Positions 7,000 to 13,665 of a stretch of DNA of 17,269 nucleotides are shown piece by piece (within the stretch, counting starts at the first letter, position 1; each line of letters opens with the position of its first letter). Made by a program: the position numbers and the translations under genes. Below the pieces are notes generated by a model, which saw nothing but the letters and a program-made list of their open reading frames with translations, did not search any database and was not told where the DNA came from. The stretch comes from CAYZXK01 sp964482395 (GTDB taxonomy: Bacteria > Planctomycetota > Phycisphaerae > UBA1845 > Fen-1342), in the NCBI GenBank assembly GCA_964482395.1, contig CAYZXK010000221.1:1-17269 (forward strand). The letters run 5' to 3'.

Positions 7000-8493
7000 C
7001 TACTTCACGCCCTGCATCCCGCGCTTCAGGAGCGGGCTGAGCAGAAACAGGATCACCGCGGCCGCCCCGGTCAGGCCGGCAATTCCGAGGAAGACGGGGC
7101 CGAAATCGTATCGCTGGGTCAGGGGGCCGACCGTCCCGCCGGTGAGCACGTTGGCGATCGCGGAAGAGAGGAACCATACGCCCATGAACACACCGACCAG
7201 TCGGGCCGGGGCCAGCTTGGTGACCATTGACAGACCGATTGGCGAGAGGCACAGCTCGCCGGTCGTGATGATGAAGTAGGCCAGGACCAGCCAGAGCACG
7301 CTGCTCTTGCCGGCCGGACCGGCTCGCATGGCCGCGACCCACAGCACCAGGAAGCCCAACCCCAATTGCAGCAGGCCGAGGGAGAACTTGACCGGGGTAG
7401 AGGGGTCGAGCCCGCGCCGATCGAGCCAAACCCAGAAGCCCGAGAACCAGACGCCCATCAAGACGATCAGTGCCGGGTTGATGAAGTTGTTGATGAACGC
7501 GGCCTCCAGTTTCCATCCCAGCACCATCAGGTCCAACTTCTGATCCACGAATCGCTGAATGGTGCTGCCGGCCAGTTCGAAGAAGCCCCAGAATATCATC
7601 GAGAACATGCACAGGGCGATGATCACGATCATCCGGCTGGCTTCCTGGCGCGGCGCCCGCCAGGCTTCGAAGAGCAGGTATACCAGGACCACGATCGCGA
7701 TGATGACTGCCAAGCTCTGCACATACTGCGGGCGCGATATCAGGTACGCGGCCAGCGGCAAGAAAACCAGCACGCCCAGAATCAGAGGCACCAGGTTGGG
7801 TACGCCGAAGCGACCGGAGCCCAGCAGCCGGGCCCCCGCCGGCGGCAGGCCGCGGCCTTCCATCCACCTCCGACCGAAAGTGAAGATGACCAGCGAAGCG
7901 ATCATGCCCGCGCCGGCCAGAAGGTAGCCGATGTACCAGCCCCACCGCTGCCCGGCTCCGCTGGCGAAACTGGAGAGGGCCGCGCCGATGTTGATGCCGA
8001 CGTAGAAGATGGTGAAGGCGCTGTCGCGCCGGTGGTCGTCCGGGCGGTAAAGTGTGCCGACGATGGTGGAGATGTTGGGCTTGAAGAACCCGTTGCCGCA
8101 GGCCAGCAGCGCCAGGCCGAGAAAGAACATCGGGTCAAGGAACGCGAAAGTGCTACCCGACCTGGTCAGCAACCCGTGCGTCATCAGCGTGAACTGAGCC
8201 AAGGACATCAAGAAGCCGCCGATGTAGATTGCCCGCCGCTGTCCCAGCAGGCGATCTGCGAGCATGCCTCCCAGGAACGTCGCCGAGTAGACGAAGCCGA
8301 GGTAGGCACCGTAGATTTGGTCCGCCCGGCCGCCGGCCTCGTCCCCCATGTGGGCCAGCACGACGTTGACCATGTAGAGCGTCAGGATTCCCCGCATGGC
8401 GTAGAAGCTGAACCGCTCCCACAGCTCAGTGCTGAAAAGAACATACAACCCTTTGGGATGTCCCAGGAATTCGCCCGGCTGCCCTTGCGACAT
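7000..8493 (-). CDS. POT-family proton-coupled oligopeptide transporter
   Basis: A 497-residue major facilitator protein of the POT/PTR2 family, importing di- and tripeptides with protons through the inner membrane. ELWERFSFY at 23-31 is the family's ExxER motif (Glu23, Glu26, Arg27). GGMLADRLLGQRR follows near 75-87, then FFKPN at 136-140, FYVGINIG at 163-170 (second PTR2 signature) and GELCLSPIGLS in the C-terminal half. About 12-14 hydrophobic helices are visible. The ATG at 8491-8493 has GGAGGT six bases upstream; the open frame continues 43 codons further but looks non-coding. The gene faces cydB with a 64-bp gap. A TATCCT at 8575-8580 on the minus strand could be its -10. Substrate specificity within the family cannot be fixed. 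Confidence 0.93.
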   Translation of the reverse strand: MSQGQPGEFLGHPKGLYVLFSTELWERFSFYAMRGILTLYMVNVVLAHMGDEAGGRADQIYGAYLGFVYSATFLGGMLADRLLGQRRAIYIGGFLMSLAQFTLMTHGLLTRSGSTFAFLDPMFFLGLALLACGNGFFKPNISTIVGTLYRPDDHRRDSAFTIFYVGINIGAALSSFASGAGQRWGWYIGYLLAGAGMIASLVIFTFGRRWMEGRGLPPAGARLLGSGRFGVPNLVPLILGVLVFLPLAAYLISRPQYVQSLAVIIAIVVLVYLLFEAWRAPRQEASRMIVIIALCMFSMIFWGFFELAGSTIQRFVDQKLDLMVLGWKLEAAFINNFINPALIVLMGVWFSGFWVWLDRRGLDPSTPVKFSLGLLQLGLGFLVLWVAAMRAGPAGKSSVLWLVLAYFIITTGELCLSPIGLSMVTKLAPARLVGVFMGVWFLSSAIANVLTGGTVGPLTQRYDFGPVFLGIAGLTGAAAVILFLLSPLLKRGMQGVK

Positions 8494-8789
8494 GGGCTGA
8501 CCTCCGCGCTGCCAGCCGGCCACTCGCCCGCCGCGCCGCTCGGCAGCCACGCCGGCCTGGCTGGTTGAGCGGCTAGGATAGCGGAAAAGCCAAATCGCAA
8601 CGAGGGCTGAGAGTGGCCGCAACTGGGCCCGGTTCGCCTCCAGCCGCTTTGCTTACCCACATCCGGGTCTCGCCGCCCGCATCCCACAACAATTGACAAG
8701 CCCGCGGCCCGACACCGCCGGGCCGGGAAGAAGCTGACGCAAACATCGCGGATTGACCCAGGTGGCTCAGCACGCTGCCGGGCCGCGCC

Positions 8790-8817
8790 TTGACTTCACC
8801 GCAAATGGGACTATATT
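8790..8817 (+). promoter_or_regulatory. Sigma70-like promoter of the PEP-CTERM gene
   Basis: TTGACT (8790-8795) and TATATT (8812-8817) are separated by 16 bp, giving five of six matches to each consensus hexamer. Transcription would start near 8824, leaving a leader of about 130 nt. This is the clearest promoter in the window. Confidence 0.6.
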
Positions 8818-8839
8818 AGTTCTAGTTCGGGCCTTGGTT

Positions 8840-8926
8840 CCCGCCGGGAAAGGCGGGCCAGTCCCCTCCGGCCTGTAGAGGCACCGTGTCGGTGCTTCGC
8901 CGCTGGGTCAGGCGAGCTCGCTCGCC
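8840..8926 (+). promoter_or_regulatory. Structured 5' leader with three hairpins
   Basis: Hairpin 1 pairs CCCGCC 8840-8845 with GGCGGG 8852-8857. Hairpin 2 pairs GCACCG 8881-8886 with CGGTGC 8890-8895 and extends outward to 8878-8898 with one G-U pair. Hairpin 3 pairs GGCGAG 8911-8916 with CTCGCC 8921-8926. TCGCC 8897-8901 can pair with GGCGA 8911-8915 instead, which would exclude hairpin 3. The last hairpin ends 14 nt before the ribosome site AAGGAG (8941-8946). It does not match a riboswitch class that I recognise. Confidence 0.4.
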
Positions 8927-8953
8927 GCAGGCATACTAGTAAGGAGAACAAAC

Positions 8954-9628
8954 ATGGATCGTCGCACTCAGCGAGTTCTTGCCGGCGCCAGCCTGGCGAT
9001 CGGCCTGGCTGCCGCCGCGCCCCGAGCCAGGGCCAATTTGCTGGTTGACCCTGGCTTTGAGGTCAACCCGCTCACCAGCTATGTGAATGTGCTGACGAAC
9101 TTCCCGGGCTTCCAAGGTATTTGGGGCGTGGAAGCCGCGACCATCAGCGGAGCTGAGGGTCTGGTTACGCCGCCCGAGGGCGTCAAGATGCTCCGGATGG
9201 TCGATGACGGACTGGTTGCCACTCAGGCTTTCCAGGTGACTGACGTAAGCTCCTACGCCGCCCTGATCGACAGTGGCGGGGCCACGGTCGACCTGGGCGC
9301 GCTGCTCAATTCGCACGTCCCGGCCGCGGCCGGCGGAGTGACCGTGCTATTCTTCAGTGCCGCCAATTGGGGCTCCCAGATCGGCGCTCCGATCACGGGA
9401 AACATCACTCTCGACAGCCTGCCGGCCACGTGGGAACCGGCCGCCGTCAGTGGAAGCATGCCCATCGGGACCCGCTGGCTGGTCAGCCAGGTAGCCTTCA
9501 GCAACGCTTCGCTGGGTGGTGATCCGGGCTATGTCGACGCGGCCTATCTGAGAATCGTGCCTGAACCTCTAAGCCTGGCGCTTCTAGCCCTTGCCGGCGC
9601 CGTTCTGCGAACTGGTCGTCGTTGGTGA
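8954..9628 (+). CDS. Secreted PEP-CTERM protein, unknown function
   Basis: A 224-residue exported protein. A signal peptide with basic MDRRTQR, a hydrophobic Ala/Leu core and an ARA-type cleavage site near residue 27 leads into NLLVDPGFE, an opening frequent in beta-sandwich, carbohydrate-binding-like PEP-CTERM proteins. Later blocks include PPEGVKMLRM (74-82), which resembles the same fold, and GYVDAAYLRI near 192-201. VPEP at 202-205, a hydrophobic helix and a basic RTGRRW end form the sorting tail for an exosortase. No catalytic motif is seen. AAGGAG lies 7 nt before the ATG, and the promoter and structured leader upstream suggest tight control. A structural or glycan-binding surface role is inference from the fold-like openings. 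Confidence 0.85.
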   Translation: MDRRTQRVLAGASLAIGLAAAAPRARANLLVDPGFEVNPLTSYVNVLTNFPGFQGIWGVEAATISGAEGLVTPPEGVKMLRMVDDGLVATQAFQVTDVSSYAALIDSGGATVDLGALLNSHVPAAAGGVTVLFFSAANWGSQIGAPITGNITLDSLPATWEPAAVSGSMPIGTRWLVSQVAFSNASLGGDPGYVDAAYLRIVPEPLSLALLALAGAVLRTGRRW

Positions 9629-9663
9629 CCGTCGGCAGCCTGACCTGCCGGACGGACAATCCC

Positions 9664-9697
9664 GCCCGCCGCGCGGCGGCGCCGCCGCGCGGCGGGC
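9664..9697. repeat. Perfect 34-bp GC-only palindrome
   Basis: Each base from 9664 to 9680 pairs with its mirror from 9697 down to 9681, so two 17-bp arms (GCCCGCCGCGCGGCGGC and its complement) meet with no spacer. It lies 35 bp after the PEP-CTERM stop codon. It may act as a terminator-like hairpin, although no T-run follows, or as a protein site. Confidence 0.7.
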
Positions 9698-9727
9698 CTC
9701 TGGGAGCTAGCGGCCGCGTAGGGCTGT

Positions 9728-9772
9728 CCCGGTCAACGCAGGTCTTGCGCGATAGGCTAGACGCAGACCGGG
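9728..9772. repeat. Nested inverted repeat upstream of the GT2 gene
   Basis: CCCGGTC 9728-9734 and GACCGGG 9766-9772 are exact reverse complements. Inside them GTCT near 9742-9745 and AGAC near 9759-9762 can form a second short stem. It could be a terminator or leader hairpin for the flanking genes. The arms are short, so chance is possible. Confidence 0.3.
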
Positions 9773-9851
9773 CAGGCTGAGGCGGGTCGTTCACCAAGGG
9801 CCCAACTACCGCCGCTCAGGCCCGACCGCCCCGCGGGCCGATAATCGTCGT

Positions 9852-10850
9852 GTGCCGCAGGTTTCATTGGTGATTCCATCGAGTCGTCCGGCGGCGGCCC
9901 TGACCGGCTGTCTGGATTCACTGGCCAGGCAGGATTTCGAGGTCCGGGAGATCGAAGTCGTCGTTGTATTTAACGGACTGCCGCGGCCGCCGGTCCTGAA
10001 TCCCGCTGGGCTGCCCTTTTGCCTGCGGACCGACTTTATCGAGGAAGCAAACATCTGCGCGGCCAAGAATCGGGCTCTGGAACTGGCCGCCGGAGAGTGG
10101 ATCATTCTGCTGAATGACGACGGCCGGCTGTTGCCCGGCTTTGTGGGGGCGCATTTGCGGGCCCATCGCGACCTTGGAACCCCGGCACTGGTGCTGGGCT
10201 CCTCCCCGTTCGCGACCTATCCCGACCAGACGCTTTTCGACCGCCTGATTGCCGAAACCAGCATGGTTTTCTTTTACGACCGCATGCGGCCGCATGCCTG
10301 GTACAATTTCCGCCACGCCTGGAATCTGAACTTGTCCTTCCGTCGGATCGACGCGGCGGGATTTCGCTTTGACGAGCGGCTGGCTCCGGTCAACTTCGAC
10401 GATCTGGAGTGGGCCTTCCGCCTGGAGCGGCAGCGGGGACTGCGGGTGTGGTACGAGCCGGCCGCCCGACTGATCCACGACCATCGCTACACTCTGGAGA
10501 CTTACCTGCGGCGTGAGATGCACCTTGGTCGCATGGCCGCCAGGTTGTGGGAGTGCAATCCGGCGTGTTTCCAGGCGATCTACGGGACCGACCTGGAACG
10601 CCTTCTGGCCCGGGCGCGCCAATTCGTGATCGGCAACGCACGGCAGGCGCGAGAGCTGCAACTGGCCCTGGCTCCCTTGCTGGCTCGCCGCGCGGAGGAG
10701 TTCGCCGGCAGTCCGGCGGCTCAGCGCGAGCTGCTGCAAGCCCTCTACGCGGCCCATCGACCGCTCAAACGTTTGATGTTCTATCGCGGTCTGCTAAGGG
10801 CCGCGCGGCAAGCTTGCCAACCGGCAACGGTCGGCGCTCTGTCCGTCTGA
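9852..10850 (+). CDS. GT2-family glycosyltransferase
   Basis: A 332-residue GT-A fold enzyme that transfers a sugar from a nucleotide-sugar donor. The N-terminus has VSLVIPSSRP, the first beta strand of the family, then AAKNRALELAAGEWIILLNDDG with the metal-binding DD at 89-90. NLNLSFRR follows at 158-164, then FDDLEWAFRL (182-191), matching the acceptor-side acidic motif, and LIHDHRYTLETYLRRE, typical of surface-glycan GT2 proteins. No membrane helix is evident, so it probably acts in the cytoplasm or at the membrane face. The start is GTG without a clear ribosome site, chosen because it begins right at the fold. It opens the glycan cluster and faces the GT4 gene, stopping 2 bp before that gene's stop. 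Donor and acceptor are unknown. Confidence 0.88.
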   Translation: MPQVSLVIPSSRPAAALTGCLDSLARQDFEVREIEVVVVFNGLPRPPVLNPAGLPFCLRTDFIEEANICAAKNRALELAAGEWIILLNDDGRLLPGFVGAHLRAHRDLGTPALVLGSSPFATYPDQTLFDRLIAETSMVFFYDRMRPHAWYNFRHAWNLNLSFRRIDAAGFRFDERLAPVNFDDLEWAFRLERQRGLRVWYEPAARLIHDHRYTLETYLRREMHLGRMAARLWECNPACFQAIYGTDLERLLARARQFVIGNARQARELQLALAPLLARRAEEFAGSPAAQRELLQALYAAHRPLKRLMFYRGLLRAARQACQPATVGALSV

Positions 10851-10852
10851 GC

Positions 10853-12406
10853 CTACGCGGTGGCCGCGGCCGGAACGGGCGTATCCGCATACAGTCGGTA
10901 CATCTGGACGCCGGCCGACTCCAGCGCGAAGTGGTGTCGCCGCCAGATATCCTCCTCGTGCATCCAGGAACTGATGATTACTGCGCGGGCCCCGGTCTTG
11001 GCGATCTGCCGCGGCCGGACGACCGGCCAGTGCCATAACCGGGCCCCTCGCCGGGCCTGCTCGTCAATCACCGCCACGATCGGGACCGGGGACTGTTCCC
11101 ACACTTCACGCAGGGCCCGCGTGTGTTTGCCGGCGCAGAAGATGGCCACCGGCCCGCCTCCCTGCTCGGCGATGTGCCGCAGCAGGTCGCGCAGACGACC
11201 GAAGGTCTCCGGTGGCAGAACCGGCTCGGCCGACTTCGGGTACGGCAAGTCACGATCGGCGGGCCACGGCCGCGGCGGCAGCTCGGCGACAGCGTCCAGA
11301 ATTCCCAGGGCGCGGTCTATATAGCGTTCGTAATCGCAGTATTCCGCAACCGTCTGGCGGGCCCGGCGCGACATGCGCTCCCAGAGCTGCGGATCGTTTT
11401 GCAGGCGCTGGATATGCGCGACCATCGTCGGGATGTCGCCAATCTTCGCCGTCAGGCCGTTCTCCCCGTCGCGCAGCAGATCACTTACGCCGCTGGCTAC
11501 CCGCGTCACCACCGGAACGCACCCGCAGGCCATCGACTCCAACATCGAGATGCACAGCCCTTCGAACTCGGACACCAGGACCGAAACGTCCGCCCAATAC
11601 CACACCTCCTTTATTCGGGAGTGCGGCACGGGCGGTTCCAGCCAGGCGGCATTGCGCGGATCTTTGAACTGCCGGCAAACCTCCTCCAACCCCCGGCGCA
11701 GCTCATCAGCCTTCGATCCGTAGCCCACCAACCTCAGTTGAAACCGGACCCCCTGCTGGTCAAGTCCACGCGCCAGCGGCACAAAATCCATCACCCGCTT
11801 CTGGAGCTGCTCCATCCGACCCGCGTAGACCAGGCGCAGCGGGCGTCCGATCGGCAACTCACGCTGGCTGGCGGGCGGAAGGATGATCCCATATGGAAGG
11901 TGCACGATATCGGCCTCGCGGTGCGGCAGGCGGGCGGCCAGGGCTGAGGCGCAGAACCGACTGACCGAGACGAACCTGTGCACGATGGGTTCATATTCGG
12001 TCAGATGCTGATAGTGGTAAGGGTCGTCCGAATGGTGCCAGCCTGCCACGCGAATGCGCCGGGGGTCCTCCAGTGCCAGCCGCGCGGCCGGCGCATAACT
12101 CTGAGCGACCGAATTGGGCAAAAGTAGCGTCGGCGTCAGTCGCCGGTACAGCTTGCAGCATGTCTCCCACTGATCCGGATCAAACAGCGGCGGGCCGCAG
12201 ATGAGCTTGAAACGCGGCTTGACTCCGGGAGCCATGCCGAGCTGCTCTCCTACCGGCCGACCGGCATCGGGCTTCCAGCCGTGGGTCACCAGGCGCACTT
12301 CGCGCCCGCGCTCTACCAGGTGTTGGGCGAACTGAACCGCCCAGGTCCACACCCCGCTGACCATCGGCCCGCAGGGCCAGGAAATGGTGATCGGCCACGA
12401 TCGCAT
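10853..12406 (-). CDS. GT4-family glycosyltransferase fused to a Rossmann-like domain
   Basis: A 517-residue protein in two parts. Residues 1-375 are a GT-B fold group 1 glycosyltransferase: GVWTWAVQFAQHL near 18-30, HHSDDPYHY near 124-132, YAGRMEQLQKR (194-204), and the EX7E motif Glu282/Glu290 in FEGLCISMLE, then ACGCVPV. After a Pro-rich linker, residues about 400-510 look like a separate Rossmann fold: VAIFCAGKHTRAL, IVAVIDEQ, a WPVVRP step and AVIISSWMHEEDI. Such modules occur at the C-terminus of some methyltransferases and sugar-modifying proteins and bind a nucleotide or act as scaffold; which applies here is unknown. The ATG has a GAGGT upstream. A short inverted repeat (12430-12448) lies in its leader. 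The gene is convergent with GT2. Confidence 0.88.
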   Translation of the reverse strand: MRSWPITISWPCGPMVSGVWTWAVQFAQHLVERGREVRLVTHGWKPDAGRPVGEQLGMAPGVKPRFKLICGPPLFDPDQWETCCKLYRRLTPTLLLPNSVAQSYAPAARLALEDPRRIRVAGWHHSDDPYHYQHLTEYEPIVHRFVSVSRFCASALAARLPHREADIVHLPYGIILPPASQRELPIGRPLRLVYAGRMEQLQKRVMDFVPLARGLDQQGVRFQLRLVGYGSKADELRRGLEEVCRQFKDPRNAAWLEPPVPHSRIKEVWYWADVSVLVSEFEGLCISMLESMACGCVPVVTRVASGVSDLLRDGENGLTAKIGDIPTMVAHIQRLQNDPQLWERMSRRARQTVAEYCDYERYIDRALGILDAVAELPPRPWPADRDLPYPKSAEPVLPPETFGRLRDLLRHIAEQGGGPVAIFCAGKHTRALREVWEQSPVPIVAVIDEQARRGARLWHWPVVRPRQIAKTGARAVIISSWMHEEDIWRRHHFALESAGVQMYRLYADTPVPAAATA

Positions 12407-12759
12407 TGGGGCTACCTCGTTCCGGTCTGAATCAGCGTGCGTGATTCGGTCGCCTGCGGTGGCGGCCGGTTTCCGTGTCGGTCGTAGGAGGCTGTGGGGA
12501 CTGCGACTGCTACGAGCGGCACACGCCGCCGGTTACGCCTGGCGTCACAGCCTCTCGCACACCCGCGCGCAGTACTGGGCCGGTCGCAGACCTCTTGTCG
12601 CCCGGCACACTCCTTTATCGGCGCGCGCAATTTGAGCGGTGAAGCCCCGGGCGACTCTGTTCCGATAATCAGGAGAGGCAAGAATGCCGCCGGCGCGGCC
12701 GCCGTGCCGGGCGAGCGTTGGCACGCCCTACGACCTGGTGATTGGCCAAGAGGATCGGC
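12407..12759. other. 353-bp divergent intergenic region
   Basis: It separates the GT4 gene from the sulfotransferase. GAATCA 12430-12435 and TGATTC 12443-12448 form a 7-nt-spaced inverted repeat near the GT4 start. GAGGCTGTG 12488-12496 and CACAGCCTC 12546-12554 are complementary, and the inner pair ACGCC 12523-12527 / GGCGT 12541-12545 abuts the second arm, so an RNA-like fold is possible. The right end carries the 27-codon ORF described separately. Confidence 0.5.
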
Positions 12760-12767
12760 ATGCGTAA
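12684..12767 (+). CDS. 27-codon leader ORF interlocked with the sulfotransferase start
   Basis: ATG 12684 follows AGGAGAGG (12671-12678) by 5 nt, the best ribosome site in this stretch. It encodes MPPARPPCRASVGTPYDLV, nine more residues and TAA 12765-12767. The stop lies five bases after the A of the sulfotransferase ATG (12760), in the pattern ATGCGTAA, so ribosomes ending here could restart on the next gene. The Pro-rich peptide shows no known motif. It may be a regulatory leader or just a chance frame. Confidence 0.35.
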   Translation: MPPARPPCRASVGTPYDLVIGQEDRHA

Positions 12768-13665
12768 TCTGCTCATCCTGGGGACCGGTCGAAGCGGAAC
12801 CAGCATGGTCGCAGCCCTGTTCCGCAACAGTGGGGCCTACCTGGGAGACAATCTGCTCCCGGCACGAATCGGCAACCCCTTCGGCTACTACGAAGACCCG
12901 GAGATCAACCGCCTCAACTCTTGCCTGATCGCCCAGATCATCGGCCGGCTGTGGACCACCCGACTGTTCCCGGGCTGGGTTCACCCCATACACCGGCGCT
13001 CCGCGGCGGCATGGCTGGCCGCTCCGTGGTACCTGCCGCCGGTTACGCCGGAGCCAGAGGTACGGGCAGCCATGCTGGCCAAGTTGGCTCGGCAGCCGTT
13101 TTGCCTGAAGGACCCGCGGTTCTGCGTGACCCTCCCCACCTGGCGGCCGCTCTTGCCGGCGGACACGCGGTACCTGGTGGTTTTCCGCGACCCGCAGCGC
13201 ACGGCTGACAGCATTCTGCGCGATGCCCAGGAGCGAGAGGACGACCCGCTGCCGGTGAACGCGCATTGGGCCGCAGTGTACTGGTGGCGCAGCTATCATC
13301 GGCTGCTGCATCAGTTCGCCGTCACCGGCGAGTGGTTGTTCGTCCACTATGACCAGGTTCTAAGTGGAGCCGCCGGGCCGGTTATCTCGCGGTTCGCGGA
13401 GACGCCGGTGGACGACCGGCAGCTCGACCCGTCGGTCAGCCGTGCGCGACCGGATCGGCTTCAGGCGCCGCGCCGGTGGGTCCGTCGGTGCAGGCGGCTG
13501 TATGAGGAACTGCTGGCCCGGGCTGCCGCGGACCGGACCCGCTGGGGCTCCGGCCCTCCGCCAACCATGTCGGGCCAGGCGCGCTCCCACAGTGAACGTA
13601 CGACCCAGTGCCAGCCGGCCCTGGCTGGGGTGGCGTGTCAGAACCTTGACGTGCCCTCACCCTGA
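12760..13665 (+). CDS. Sulfotransferase-family protein
   Basis: A 301-residue P-loop protein of the PAPS-dependent sulfotransferase family, which moves a sulfuryl group from 3'-phosphoadenosine 5'-phosphosulfate to a sugar or other acceptor. LILGTGRSGTSMVA at 5-18 is the 5'-phosphosulfate loop. KDPRFC (117-122) is typical of this bacterial subfamily. YLVVFRDPQRTADS (138-151) matches the 3'-phosphate site, with Arg143 and Ser151. WWRSYHRLLHQF and FVHYDQVL match the family's later blocks. Residues beyond about 260 are low in conserved features and may be an extension. The ATG at 12760 follows AAGAGGA by 5 nt; a longer TTG start at 12742 is possible. The gene faces the CgeB-like gene and overlaps it by 9 bp. 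With two or three glycosyltransferases nearby, glycan sulfation is likely; the acceptor is unknown. Confidence 0.85.
   Translation: MRNLLILGTGRSGTSMVAALFRNSGAYLGDNLLPARIGNPFGYYEDPEINRLNSCLIAQIIGRLWTTRLFPGWVHPIHRRSAAAWLAAPWYLPPVTPEPEVRAAMLAKLARQPFCLKDPRFCVTLPTWRPLLPADTRYLVVFRDPQRTADSILRDAQEREDDPLPVNAHWAAVYWWRSYHRLLHQFAVTGEWLFVHYDQVLSGAAGPVISRFAETPVDDRQLDPSVSRARPDRLQAPRRWVRRCRRLYEELLARAAADRTRWGSGPPPTMSGQARSHSERTTQCQPALAGVACQNLDVPSP

Larger units (their letters stand above)
8494..8953. other. 460-bp divergent intergenic region with promoter and structured leader
   Basis: The left part (8494-8780) upstream of the peptide transporter holds no convincing gene. The right part carries the promoter at 8790-8817 and a hairpin-rich leader (8824-8953) for the PEP-CTERM gene, described separately. 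Confidence 0.6.

Noticed and set aside
5663..7279. Plus-strand 538-codon frame crossing cydA and cydB
   Set aside because: It is in another frame over two clear genes, has no ribosome site, and reads as Arg/Gly/Pro-rich filler.
7366..8568. Plus-strand 400-codon frame opposite the peptide transporter
   Set aside because: The antisense of a POT gene with all family motifs; Gln/Glu/Asp/Arg-rich with no domain.
12412..13347. Minus-strand 311-codon frame opposite the sulfotransferase
   Set aside because: No ribosome site or motif; the opposite strand carries an intact PAPS-binding protein.
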